A stretch of DNA of 64,000 nucleotides. It comes from Paenibacillus contaminans. GTDB taxonomy: Bacteria; Bacillota; Bacilli; Paenibacillales; NBRC-103111. The stretch covers positions 124,001 to 188,000 of the forward strand of contig NZ_QMFB01000005.1 in assembly GCF_003285015.1 (NCBI RefSeq). Direction: 5' to 3'. The notes beneath the pieces were generated by a model that was not told where the DNA came from, made no database searches, and saw only the letters and a list, made by a program, of their open reading frames with translations. This document shows positions 33,701 to 41,144 of the stretch, piece by piece. The position numbers and the translations under genes were made by a program. Numbering within the stretch: position 1 is the stretch's first letter; each line of letters starts with the position of its first letter.

Positions 33701-35180
33701 CTTCCGCGTCCCAAACCCATCTTCGCTGCTTATCGTCAAAAGAAAGCTTGTCCGCTTTGGTCCAGCTTTCCAGCAAAACGCGAAGCGCACGCGGATTTCC
33801 GCCCGTCTGATGATAGACGGATCTCGCCAGCAGTCGAACCCGGGCCGAATCTTCATGCAGCGCATCGGCGACGTATTGCCTGACGTCCGTATAAGAGAGC
33901 GGATCTAGAGCTACCTGCTCCTCCGGATACGCCCGCAGCCGTTCCCGAAGCCATGGAATATCCGGTACGCGTACCCGCCTCCCGTCATCCCCGTCGCAGT
34001 ACAAGTCCGTCCGGCAAGCTCCAATCAGGAACAGGCCGGGAATGGCATCCCCCGATGCAAGCGCGCGAATAACGGCAAGCGTGTCTTCGTCCGCCCATTC
34101 TAGATGATCAAGAACCAATACAAGCGGCGGTTTCGCTGCGGCAAAACAACCGAGCAGTTTCGGCAGCAGTTCGCCAAACCGCGCCCCGGTTTCCTTATCC
34201 GGAACAGCGTTCCCTTCCGCTTGGCTTGCGAACAGCGGCGCGGCTTCCGGCAGCATCGAAACAATGGTCTCCGCCTCTTGCCCGAATTCGGCATGCAATC
34301 GTTTTTTCAACCGCACGATCACATCGTCCGGCTCGCTCCAAAGCTCGCGGATCCAATGCCGCAGCGCTTGAAGAAACGGCTCAAACGGCTTTGCCGGATG
34401 AGAAGGATCGGCACTCCCTGCAAGCAAACGGCCGTCACGCGCCGCAATATCCGGCTGCAGCGATTGTATTAGGTACGTTTTGCCGCTTCCCTCATCTCCG
34501 CTAACCCACCGGAAGGCGAACAAACCGTTCGCGGCCTGTTCCAGACCGGCGGACAGGCGCTCAAGTTCCGCGCTGCGGCCGTACAAAGCGTCCGGAAGCC
34601 TCCCGGAACGGATTCGATCCATAACGCCGATTTCAAATGGAAGCAGCCGCCCATCGCTCTGAAGCACCCCGGCGCATCGTTTCAAGTCATCGAGCAATCC
34701 GTAAGCGCTCTGGTACCGGTCCTCCGGCGATTTGGCCAACAGCTTCAGCAGGATCGCTTCCAGCGTTCCTCCCCATTCCGGCCGAATGGCGGACAACGGG
34801 CGGGGCGTCATCCGGATGTGAGCGTTATCCCAGTCTTCATCGCCTTCAGGACGAAACGGCAGCAGGCCGGTCAGCAGCTCATACAAGATGACGCCCAGCA
34901 CATACAGATCGCTGCGCCTGTCCGGCACGCGATTGAGCCGGCTCGTTTGCTCCGGTGAACGGTAAGCCGCATGCCAAGCTCCGTTCGCCGACAAATACGC
35001 CTTCTCTCCATCCCCTTGCACGATAATATGAGCCGGATGCAAGCCGCCAATGAACGTCGTCTGTTGATGCGCCTCGTAGACCATCTCCGTTAAGCGGATC
35101 GCAAGGCCGAGAAAATCCGCCGGCTCCATCGGCGATGCTGTTTGATATGCGTTCAACGTTTTATCGTTATGTATGATCAT
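30750..35180 (-). CDS. large LuxR-type regulator with degenerate kinase, AAA ATPase, TPR-like and GAF domains
   Basis: About 1476 residues. N terminus (1-170): the C-terminal lobe of a Ser/Thr protein kinase fold without its N lobe. The APE/SPE region is seen as YRSPEQTSRLNR and subdomain IX as DLYVLGVILYELLTG, but the catalytic loop HRDLKPxN reads GGLHPAHII and no DFG is visible, so it is a pseudokinase remnant. Then an ATPase with Walker A SGDEGSGKT (about 228) and Walker B LVLVLDHLEWADED (about 360), a long TPR-like region, a GAF-like domain (about 1265-1400) and a LuxR helix-turn-helix (LTRREIEIVAALAEGLSNKD, IAETTVKTHTSRIFGKL). The start is uncertain: GTG at 35186 or ATG at 35180, neither with a good ribosome site. 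Paralogue of the ATPase at 6347-10222; like it, precedes an SLH gene. Confidence 0.88.
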   Translation of the reverse strand: MIIHNDKTLNAYQTASPMEPADFLGLAIRLTEMVYEAHQQTTFIGGLHPAHIIVQGDGEKAYLSANGAWHAAYRSPEQTSRLNRVPDRRSDLYVLGVILYELLTGLLPFRPEGDEDWDNAHIRMTPRPLSAIRPEWGGTLEAILLKLLAKSPEDRYQSAYGLLDDLKRCAGVLQSDGRLLPFEIGVMDRIRSGRLPDALYGRSAELERLSAGLEQAANGLFAFRWVSGDEGSGKTYLIQSLQPDIAARDGRLLAGSADPSHPAKPFEPFLQALRHWIRELWSEPDDVIVRLKKRLHAEFGQEAETIVSMLPEAAPLFASQAEGNAVPDKETGARFGELLPKLLGCFAAAKPPLVLVLDHLEWADEDTLAVIRALASGDAIPGLFLIGACRTDLYCDGDDGRRVRVPDIPWLRERLRAYPEEQVALDPLSYTDVRQYVADALHEDSARVRLLARSVYHQTGGNPRALRVLLESWTKADKLSFDDKQRRWVWDAEVIRHMGDGQGGHGWMETGFAGLPDETKTMLAMAAAIGPAFRLSVLSEACELTLETTARLLCDAEAEGILCREDGAGTDGEHESLYMFLHDRLHRMAYAYDSNRNAWRHLKIGRALQRQLEWNDGTMAEAIEHLNLGVADMFAQERMQLAEYNLRAGRSAMEHGQYEQAKRYAKAGLQLVQDESEMATGALRFQLKLVLAWSEYMLGSIADAKRLLLDMKQHANQLDQAERSRLWASLIQFHTFDENEKAIQYGKEALAAYGWKLHEDVSKWTVIKEVMHTQLVLKRKRGKLHQLPPSHDTEYATLSQHVERLFFPLLLYNAESMVDLYARFIRYAIQKGRTESLTGILCVYELLVQRKLPRFVQAVPDAEMQTAQASVETASGQQHILAFATGLSKQLEHPFEASVYLEKALRDGLERGEVTFANLAMITCLLTHNRDLYALSRLLEFFDKHMRQYANDKTLELVHIAGSYLAALQDASLQDSFVAIPVPHKEGEDNYGCLCKLEVAYLSGKYREALYWAKLARETELALDVARVWKQRLFETLTLTAMYPEANAEERSRIRNAVREQLRSMKKRKGYLGSGSSACLLVQAEWARIQGNDMGALSGYTAAAKRARAEAYGLMEGIACERIASYCESEMLSRAGAMIAAMDACTAYSAWGITSKAAQIRTEHADLFDLLSTPLDIPALGQARTEDRSNFRIPQPQQTGSGENGAAESGDALLRQIIACSGKPKKDNWLESFLEAALRQTGADRGYVLACRSGGVQIEAKLGQHEGEEDADLYAEHVLRHTIATGEPLLLHDAARSYFAKGRYMDMYRPRSILCMPIVVPGDRTFYALYLENRHVPDVFTDRDVRMLELIATRLMYFNMLEDEAAAAATAVPGAAKSRDTADIADTVDMADHAQHRVSTTATEAAESPLIEPLTRREIEIVAALAEGLSNKDIAERFGIAETTVKTHTSRIFGKLGVKRRGQAVVLAKKLQLLET

Positions 35181-35186
35181 ACACAC

Positions 35187-35615
35187 CTATCTGAGTTGAA
35201 TTCAAAACGATAGTCCAGAATGTTTAGAAAGTGCTTTAACGACAAAAACCTCGCCCGAAAAACCGCGTAAATACAGGGGTTAGGTGTCGCCAACTTGGCA
35301 GAAAACGGGGTTTCTAAACAGCCTGAAAAGTTCCACTTCGGTTATGTTCTTAGCCGCACTCTCTATAGTAAGTCTACTGAATACGACCGATCATTTCTGT
35401 GACGGCAGCTACGTTTTCGAAAAAACTATGAAGCTGCTCGAACTTCCTTGGGAGCCGCTCCAATAACTATCATAACGCATAGATCTCTCCGCCAAAACGG
35501 ATATATGTGGTAACATTGGTATTATTGCTTTGCAAGAGCGGCAGATGGGACGCGAGTTTATTGAGTCCTTTTCGGTAAAGCGGCTCGCCGAAAATCGCAA
35601 AAGAGGAGCGATCCT
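35187..35615. other. intergenic region without recognised gene
   Basis: Divergent gap between the large regulator and the DinB gene. A small palindrome GCCAACTTGGC occurs at about 35288. No clear sigma-A promoter with both boxes was found on either strand, and nothing resembling the missing kinase N lobe is seen upstream of the regulator. Confidence 0.5.
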
Positions 35616-36146
35616 ATGAATGTAAATATGAAAGAAGTGATCGAGATTCTGGAGCGTACTCCGCGAACCTTGGAGTATTTTTTGGCCGGTTTATCCGACG
35701 GATGGCTGCAAGGCAATGAAGGCGAGGGAACCTGGAATGCTGCCGAAGTCATCGAGCACCTCATCGAGGGAGAGAAGACCAATTGGATACCCAGGCTGGA
35801 ATTTATTCTACAGGAAGGTGACAGCAAGCCATTTCCCCCGTTTGACCGGTATTCTCACTTAACTGAACAGCAGGGAAGATCGACGGAGCAGCGGTTTCTT
35901 GAATTTAAAACGGTTAGGGAACAAAATATAGCCAAGCTCAGGAAGCTTATCGATCCTGACATGCATTTTGAATTGACAGGCTCTCATCCTGCGTTCGGCG
36001 AAGTGAAAGTAAGGGAATTGCTAGCAACGTGGGTCGTTCACGATTTGACGCACATCTCTCAAATCGTAAGGGTCATGGCCGAGAGGTACAGGGAGGACGT
36101 CGGGCCTTGGAAGGAATATTTAAGCATATTGAAAAAGAAGCAATAA
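35616..36146 (+). CDS. DinB family protein
   Basis: A 176-residue four-helix-bundle protein of the DinB/YfiT-like superfamily, which bind a divalent metal through three histidines and include thiol-dependent transferases (for example bacillithiol transferases). The likely metal ligands are His48 ([13 protein letters not shown]), His142 and His146 ([15 protein letters not shown]), in the standard spacing. Ribosome site GAGGAGCG lies 5-6 nt before the ATG. Substrate unknown. Single gene; no terminator recognised after it. Confidence 0.87.
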   Translation: MNVNMKEVIEILERTPRTLEYFLAGLSDGWLQGNEGEGTWNAAEVIEHLIEGEKTNWIPRLEFILQEGDSKPFPPFDRYSHLTEQQGRSTEQRFLEFKTVREQNIAKLRKLIDPDMHFELTGSHPAFGEVKVRELLATWVVHDLTHISQIVRVMAERYREDVGPWKEYLSILKKKQ

Positions 36147-36163
36147 ATTGGATACCGGACTGA

Positions 36164-36313
36164 ATCATTGAATCCAAACTAACCTTCATTAGAGATGCTC
36201 AAATCAAACCATATTTTGAGGTTCGGGCGCTAAGGGAATTGATTATGAAAGAGTTACGCACAATCGGGTTATTTGATGAGGCCGAGCGTTTGGAGGCTTG
36301 TTACGACCATTAG
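36164..36313 (+). pseudogene. possible remnant of a coding sequence (49 codons, no start)
   Basis: A stretch open from after a TGA at 36161 to a TAG at 36311 reads IRDAQIKPYFEVRALRELI and then MKELRTIGLFDEAERLEACY, an amphipathic helical sequence with ordinary protein composition and Paenibacillus-like codons. There is no start codon with a ribosome site near the beginning (an internal ATG is at 36247). It looks like the 3' end of a lost gene. Family not recognised. Confidence 0.28.
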
Positions 36314-36439
36314 AGGCAACGTATGAAGCTGTCGTTTTATCGGTGTCATACGGATTTGATCCGCACCGAGCGACTCCCGGCGCATGGGCTCGGTCACTCG
36401 TCGGCTGTCGAACCTCGTTTTATATGAGCCTAATGAAGA

Positions 36440-36634
36440 AAACCTTACTGTTAATAAGGCTTTCCGCATTATCTCGCCAGTAAAATGTTCCTTTTCACTT
36501 GATAGTGAGGCAAACGAAACTATCAATTTCCTTTTCCTCACTAATAGTTGCGGTTGCCTCATTAACTCGCCAGAAACACGAATTTCAGTTAGAAAGAGTG
36601 AGGTTTGCCTTACTAATAGTAACTTTTGCCTCAT
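36440..36634 (-). repeat. 72-bp-period repeat element with open frame (copy B)
   Basis: On the minus strand, ATGAGGCAA units at 36634 and 36562 are 72 bp apart. The translated text includes LLLVRQTSLFLTEIRVSGEL and then MRQPQLLVRKRKLIVSFASL, which aligns without gaps to the copy at 51699-51881. Inverted GTGAGG/CCTCAC segments allow hairpins. Treated as an interspersed repeat, not a normal gene, because it has no ribosome site at a sensible start and is internally repetitive. Confidence 0.7.
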
Positions 36635-36983
36635 TATGCATCCAGAAAGTAGGCTTTTTGTCGAGAAATAGGAGGCTTGCCTTACAAGCCAGCAGCCTTT
36701 TTCCCAATAGTACCTTGACCACTCGTGATCCAACTTGACTTGTCGTGAGAGAGCCAAGCCCTCAGTCAAACCCTGGTTTCGTATGCAGCGCAGTTGCGCT
36801 TGAATTTGATACGGTCACAGTACCGGCACTTCAGGACACGAGTCGTCGGAGGCATGGAGATTTCATCTGAGCTCTGATGCTTCGAATTGACATTTGTTTA
36901 CCGATTTACTTGCACACGTAAACGGAACGATGTGGACAGATGGTATTGGAAGTAAGACAATTTTGTTTCTCTAGGGGATACGA

Positions 36984-37526
36984 ATGATGTTTAATCGCTT
37001 TTATAAGCCAAAAAACAACGGTTACCTATGCTCCTGCTGCGGCAAGAGGCACCCTGATCTGCCAAGAAGCTACGGTTGCGATGCACCCTACCTTTGGTTT
37101 CAAGCCAAACCGGAAGAACGGGAAGCGAGGTTCCGCCTCGATTCCGATTTATGCGTGATGGACGGCGAGCACTTTTTCATCCGCGGTAATGTTGAAATTA
37201 CAATAGTAGACGATACGCAGCCTTTTATTTGGGATGTTTGGGTGTCGCTAAGCAAAGCCAGCTTCGATAAGTCCGTATCCACCTGGACAAAGAAGGGGCG
37301 GGAGAATGAGCTGGAGCCGATGTTCGGCTGGCTTTCGACTGCATTGCCTTGTTATTCCGAATCGACATTAAGTTTGAAAACAATGGTGCATACCCGCGAG
37401 GTAGGAGTCCGGCCATTTATTGAAATCGAGCCTACGGAGCATCCTCTCGCCGTAGAGCAGCAAAACGGGATTTCGCTGAAAAGGGTACAAGAAATCGCAG
37501 AAATAATTAAACATTCAAAAAATTAA
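36984..37526 (+). CDS. DUF2199 domain-containing protein
   Basis: A 180-residue soluble protein. The N-terminal CSCCGKRHPDLPRSYGCDAP followed by an Asp/Glu-rich segment and LCVMDGEHFFIRGNVEI is the DUF2199 signature: a CxxC zinc-knuckle-like pair, then the DxEHFFIRG block. Function of the family is unknown; it often occurs as a lone gene or beside polymorphic toxin immunity genes. AGGGG 8 nt before the ATG is the ribosome site; the second ATG (36987) is an equal alternative. Upstream 36635-36983 holds no gene I can support. Confidence 0.88.
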   Translation: MMFNRFYKPKNNGYLCSCCGKRHPDLPRSYGCDAPYLWFQAKPEEREARFRLDSDLCVMDGEHFFIRGNVEITIVDDTQPFIWDVWVSLSKASFDKSVSTWTKKGRENELEPMFGWLSTALPCYSESTLSLKTMVHTREVGVRPFIEIEPTEHPLAVEQQNGISLKRVQEIAEIIKHSKN

Positions 37527-37683
37527 TTTTGGCGCACATTATCGCTGAATGATTTCGAACTGCCCAGTCGACATTTCTTGCGAAGCTCAAGCGACATGCA
37601 GCCCAGCTCCTGATCGCATTTTCTCGCTTACCCCCTCTATCCGCCGGATTTCATGTGTATACTCCGCATACCTGCAATACATA

Positions 37684-37728
37684 AAGGGTTGTGGCAGGCC
37701 GCCTTCCGCGCAGCCTGTCACAACCCTT
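37684..37728 (-). terminator. terminator of the double-ATPase gene
   Basis: Long stem AAGGGTTGTGGCAGGC / GCCTGTCACAACCCTT (37684-37699, 37713-37728) with one mismatch; on the minus strand TTTATGTATT follows. The stop codon is 6 bp away. Confidence 0.8.
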
Positions 37729-37733
37729 CCATA

Positions 37734-39470
37734 TCACGCTTCGGCGACCGCCACCCAATGCCCCTTCTTCACTTCCACGAAGCTCGAGCGCTCCAAGCCG
37801 TACGGATCCGCCTTCGACGATTCCATGTGAGCGGTGAACGTCTTTCGCGATTCCACCTTCGGGTCGGGAACCGGGATCGCGGCAAGCAGCGACTTCGTGT
37901 ACGCATGCTGAGGATTCTCGTACAGCTCCTCGCTTTCGGCCAGCTCCACGATTTTACCCTTGTACATAACCGCCACGCGGTCGCTGATATGCTTGACCAT
38001 CGACAAATCGTGGGCGATGAACAAATAGGTGAGGCCCAGTCTCTGCTGCAGCTCCTCCAAAAGATTGACCACCTGCGACTGGATCGAGACATCCAGAGCC
38101 GACAAGGGCTCGTCGCAGACGATAAATTCCGGCTCGACGGCAAGCGTGCGGGCGATGCCGATCCGCTGGCGCTGGCCTCCCGAGAATTCATGCGGATACC
38201 GCATCGCATGCGTTGGGCTGAGCCCGACCATATCGAGCAGCTCCTCCACCCGCTTCTGCCGAGCCAGCTTCCCGCTGGTCATTCGGTGGACGTCCAGCGC
38301 TTCGCCGATAATGTCGACGATGCGAAGACGAGGGTTCAACGAGGCGTAAGGATCCTGGAAGATCATCTGCATGTACCGCCGCATCGTTTTCATTTCACCG
38401 CGATTGAGCCGGTTCAACGCGATTCCCTTGAAGAGCACTTCGCCCCCGGTCGGTTCGTTCAGGCGAAGAATCGCGCGTCCCGTCGTCGACTTCCCGCTCC
38501 CGGATTCGCCTACGACGCCAAGCGTCTCGCCCGCCCGGATATCGAAGCTGATGTCGTTGACCGCCTTGACGATCTGCCCCTTGCCTAGGTCGAAATACTG
38601 CTTCAGCGACCGGACCTGCAGCAGCGGACTTTCCTCAGCCGATCTTGCGATGCTCGGTACCGGCTTCTGCTTCTTCTTTTCGTCCAATCGGGGCAGCGCG
38701 TTAAGCAGTCTGATCGTATAAGGATGCTTCGGTGCGGAGAATATCTCCTCCGTCGTTCCGGTTTCGACGATCTCGCCTTCCTTCATGACCACGACGCGGT
38801 CGCACATACCAGCAACGACGCCCAGGTCGTGAGTAATGAGGATGATCGAGGTGCCGAGCTTCTGTTGAAGCTCTTTCATCTGGTGCAGAATCTGCGCTTG
38901 AATGGTCACATCCAGCGAAGTTGTCGGTTCGTCGGCGATCAGCAGCGAGGGGCGGCATGCAAGCGCAATGGCAATCATAACCCTCTGACGCATACCGCCG
39001 GAGAATTCATGGGGATACTGCATATATCGGGCTTCGCTATTCGGGATGCCGACCATCTTCAGCATCTCGATCGCTTCCCGGCGCGCTTCCGACTTGGAGA
39101 GCTTCCGGTGCTTGATCAGACTCTCCTCGATCTGCTTGCCGATCCGCATGGTCGGGTTGAGCGAGGACATCGGGTCCTGAAAAATCATCCCGATATCGCG
39201 TCCCCGGATCTCCTCCATTTCGAGATCAGTTTTGTAAGCCAGATTCTGGCCTTGAAACAAAACCTCTCCTCCCTTCACCATAGATGGGGGAGAAGGCATC
39301 AGACGCATGATCGTGCGCGCCGTGACGCTTTTGCCGCTGCCGGATTCTCCGACAATCCCTAACGTTTCGCCCTTGCGGACCTCGAAGCTCACGCCCCGAA
39401 CAGCTTCGACTTCCTTATCGCGAGAAAAAAACGAGACGGATAACTGATTCACCTGCAATAACGTATCCAT
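37734..39470 (-). CDS. oligopeptide/dipeptide ABC transporter, fused double ATP-binding protein
   Basis: A 578-residue fusion of two OppD/OppF-type (DppD/DppF) ATPases, so one chain supplies both nucleotide-binding domains of a peptide or nickel-type importer. First half: Walker A GESGSGKS (41-48), signature EFSGGMRQR, Walker [13 protein letters not shown]. Second half: Walker [12 protein letters not shown], signature EFSGGQRQR, Walker [13 protein letters not shown]. Each half ends with the family-specific tail ([15 protein letters not shown] and [15 protein letters not shown]). All catalytic motifs are intact. AGGTG lies 5 nt before the ATG. The gene is divergent from the permease and binding-protein genes at 39690-44616, with operator-like palindromes between; these are the natural partners because no other peptide permease is present. 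Confidence 0.93.
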   Translation of the reverse strand: MDTLLQVNQLSVSFFSRDKEVEAVRGVSFEVRKGETLGIVGESGSGKSVTARTIMRLMPSPPSMVKGGEVLFQGQNLAYKTDLEMEEIRGRDIGMIFQDPMSSLNPTMRIGKQIEESLIKHRKLSKSEARREAIEMLKMVGIPNSEARYMQYPHEFSGGMRQRVMIAIALACRPSLLIADEPTTSLDVTIQAQILHQMKELQQKLGTSIILITHDLGVVAGMCDRVVVMKEGEIVETGTTEEIFSAPKHPYTIRLLNALPRLDEKKKQKPVPSIARSAEESPLLQVRSLKQYFDLGKGQIVKAVNDISFDIRAGETLGVVGESGSGKSTTGRAILRLNEPTGGEVLFKGIALNRLNRGEMKTMRRYMQMIFQDPYASLNPRLRIVDIIGEALDVHRMTSGKLARQKRVEELLDMVGLSPTHAMRYPHEFSGGQRQRIGIARTLAVEPEFIVCDEPLSALDVSIQSQVVNLLEELQQRLGLTYLFIAHDLSMVKHISDRVAVMYKGKIVELAESEELYENPQHAYTKSLLAAIPVPDPKVESRKTFTAHMESSKADPYGLERSSFVEVKKGHWVAVAEA

Positions 39471-39514
39471 GTTGTCACCTGGCCGTCTATAATGATTTAT
39501 TTTAAATTGCTATC

Positions 39515-39571
39515 TACCATGAGTCTTTCCAGCATGGTAAAATTGTATCACCAAATTTCAAATTTTTGAAA
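39515..39571. promoter_or_regulatory. two palindromes in the divergent transporter control region
   Basis: TACCATG-N11-CATGGTA (39515-39521, 39533-39539) and a perfect 7-2-7 palindrome TTTCAAA-TT-TTTGAAA (39556-39571). The second lies about 28 bp upstream of the -35 box at 39600. They are plausible operators for both divergent units. Resemblance of the AT-rich one to a CodY box is weak (several mismatches), so no regulator is named. Confidence 0.45.
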
Positions 39572-39599
39572 TATTGTTTCATAAATTTCGTTTGGGGTG

Positions 39600-39628
39600 T
39601 TGACTTTCTTCGCCCCTCAAAATAAAAT
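39600..39628 (+). promoter_or_regulatory. sigma-A promoter of the permease operon
   Basis: TTGACT (39600-39605), 17-bp spacer, TAAAAT (39623-39628). Start codon of the first permease is about 60 bp downstream. Confidence 0.7.
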
Positions 39629-39689
39629 CTACTATATCAATCGGAATAATGCAAATTAAACACACTGATATAGAAAGGGGCTTACCAGC

Positions 39690-41132
39690 TTGACAGGGCA
39701 TACGATCGTGACGGGTTCCCGTCTCGTTGACCGACTCGGGAACATCTACTCCAAAATGTTACAACATCCCGCTTATCGCTTCCTGCTGCTGCTCGCAGGG
39801 GCACCCGTGACCGTAATCGTCGGCCTCGTCTACCTGTATCGCCGCAAACGGAACGATCATCAGGAACTGCGGCAAAGCTTGGAACGCGAGCTCCTGGAGT
39901 CCGGCCGCTACAACCGGATTTTATCGGAAATGAAGGAACAGTTAACCCGAAAACATCAATTTTTCAACCAGCATGTGAGTCAGAAGCAGCTGGAGCATGA
40001 AGCGGAACGTTTAACCGCCGAGAAGTTCAAGGAAGAACTGCAGCTGCGGTTCGAAGCCAATCTGGAGCTGCACAACCAAACTCGTGTTACGTTGGCGGAG
40101 ACGTTTCGAAAATTGATTGATTCCCCTGCGTTTCTCGCCGTGTCCTTCCTGCCGGGCATCCTGATGTACGCGCTGATGGGGATCTATAGCAACGCCTATC
40201 TGAAGTATATTTTGGAGCGGCTGGTCATGACGGTGTTCGTCATCTTTGGCGTCGCCTTTCTGGTCTTCACCATCCTGTATATATCGCCGCTGAACCCGGC
40301 CGCCAATATTCTCGGGGAAACCGCCACAGCCGAGCAGATCGCCGCATTCAATAAGCTGTACGGTCTGGATCAGCCTTATCTGGTTCAGCTCTGGGATACG
40401 CTGAAAGGTATCTTGACATTCGATCTTGGCAAGTCGTTTGCCGGCAATGAGGACGTTACGACAGCGATCGCCAATAAATTTCCCGTGACCATGACACTCA
40501 CGGTTATATCCACGATCGTCGCGGTGCTCATCGCCCTGCCGATCGGCATTATTTCGGCGACGCGGCCGAATTCGTTTTTCGATTATACGTTCATGCTGAT
40601 CGCTTTGCTCGGGTTGTCGATCCCTAATTTCTGGCAAGGCTTGATTTTCATTCTGAATTTCTCGATTAAGCTGCATTGGCTTCCCGCTACATATAATCCC
40701 CAGAACTGGCTGTCCATGATTATGCCGATCGTCGTTCTGGGTACAGGGCTTACTGCCGCAGTTGCGCGAATGACCCGTTCCTCCACGCTCGAGGTCATTC
40801 ACGAGGATTATATTACGACCGCCAAAGCCAAGGGGTTATCCCGCAGGCACGTCCTGTGGAAGCACGCCGTAGGCAACGCGCTGATCCCTATCATTACGGT
40901 CATCGGACTTCAGTTCGGCGGGATGCTCGGAGGAGCGGCCGTTACCGAGAAGGTCTTTAACATCAATGGCATCGGGAGCTACATTGTAGACAAGCAGTTC
41001 ATCCCGGACATTCCCGCAATAATGGGAGGCGTCGTGTACACCGCAATTGCAATTTCCATCGTCAATGTCGTGATCGATATTCTGTACGCGCTTTTCGATC
41101 CTAGAATCCGTTCAAAAATGAAACAATACTAG
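39690..41132 (+). CDS. OppB/DppB-type ABC permease with N-terminal membrane and coiled-coil extension
   Basis: 480 residues, against about 310-330 for normal OppB/DppB. From about residue 165 it is a standard permease: YLKYILERLVMTVFVIFGVAFLVF, here broken as YLKYILERLVMTVF and VIFGVAFLVFTILY, then GLDQPYLVQLWDTLKG, and the cytoplasmic EAA-loop segment DYITTAKAKGLSRRHVLWKH which contacts the ATPase. The added N-terminal part has a membrane helix (RFLLLLAGAPVTVIVGLVYL, about 29-48) and then 90 mostly helical, highly charged residues (LERELLESGRYNRILSEMKE) likely to form a cytoplasmic coiled coil, then another hydrophobic segment. TTG start with AAAGGGG 9 nt upstream. First gene of the operon with the OppC-type gene 12 bp downstream. 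Confidence 0.9.
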   Translation: MTGHTIVTGSRLVDRLGNIYSKMLQHPAYRFLLLLAGAPVTVIVGLVYLYRRKRNDHQELRQSLERELLESGRYNRILSEMKEQLTRKHQFFNQHVSQKQLEHEAERLTAEKFKEELQLRFEANLELHNQTRVTLAETFRKLIDSPAFLAVSFLPGILMYALMGIYSNAYLKYILERLVMTVFVIFGVAFLVFTILYISPLNPAANILGETATAEQIAAFNKLYGLDQPYLVQLWDTLKGILTFDLGKSFAGNEDVTTAIANKFPVTMTLTVISTIVAVLIALPIGIISATRPNSFFDYTFMLIALLGLSIPNFWQGLIFILNFSIKLHWLPATYNPQNWLSMIMPIVVLGTGLTAAVARMTRSSTLEVIHEDYITTAKAKGLSRRHVLWKHAVGNALIPIITVIGLQFGGMLGGAAVTEKVFNINGIGSYIVDKQFIPDIPAIMGGVVYTAIAISIVNVVIDILYALFDPRIRSKMKQY

Positions 41133-41144
41133 CAGGTGGCTGCC

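Noticed and set aside
36269..36769. 166-codon minus-strand frame as a normal gene
   Set aside because: Contains the interspersed 72-bp repeat and unrelated flanks; only the repeat part is shared with the other locus, and there is no ribosome site at its start.
39540..39575. CodY box before the transporter operon
   Set aside because: The best alignment to the CodY consensus has at least four mismatches, so only a palindrome is reported.
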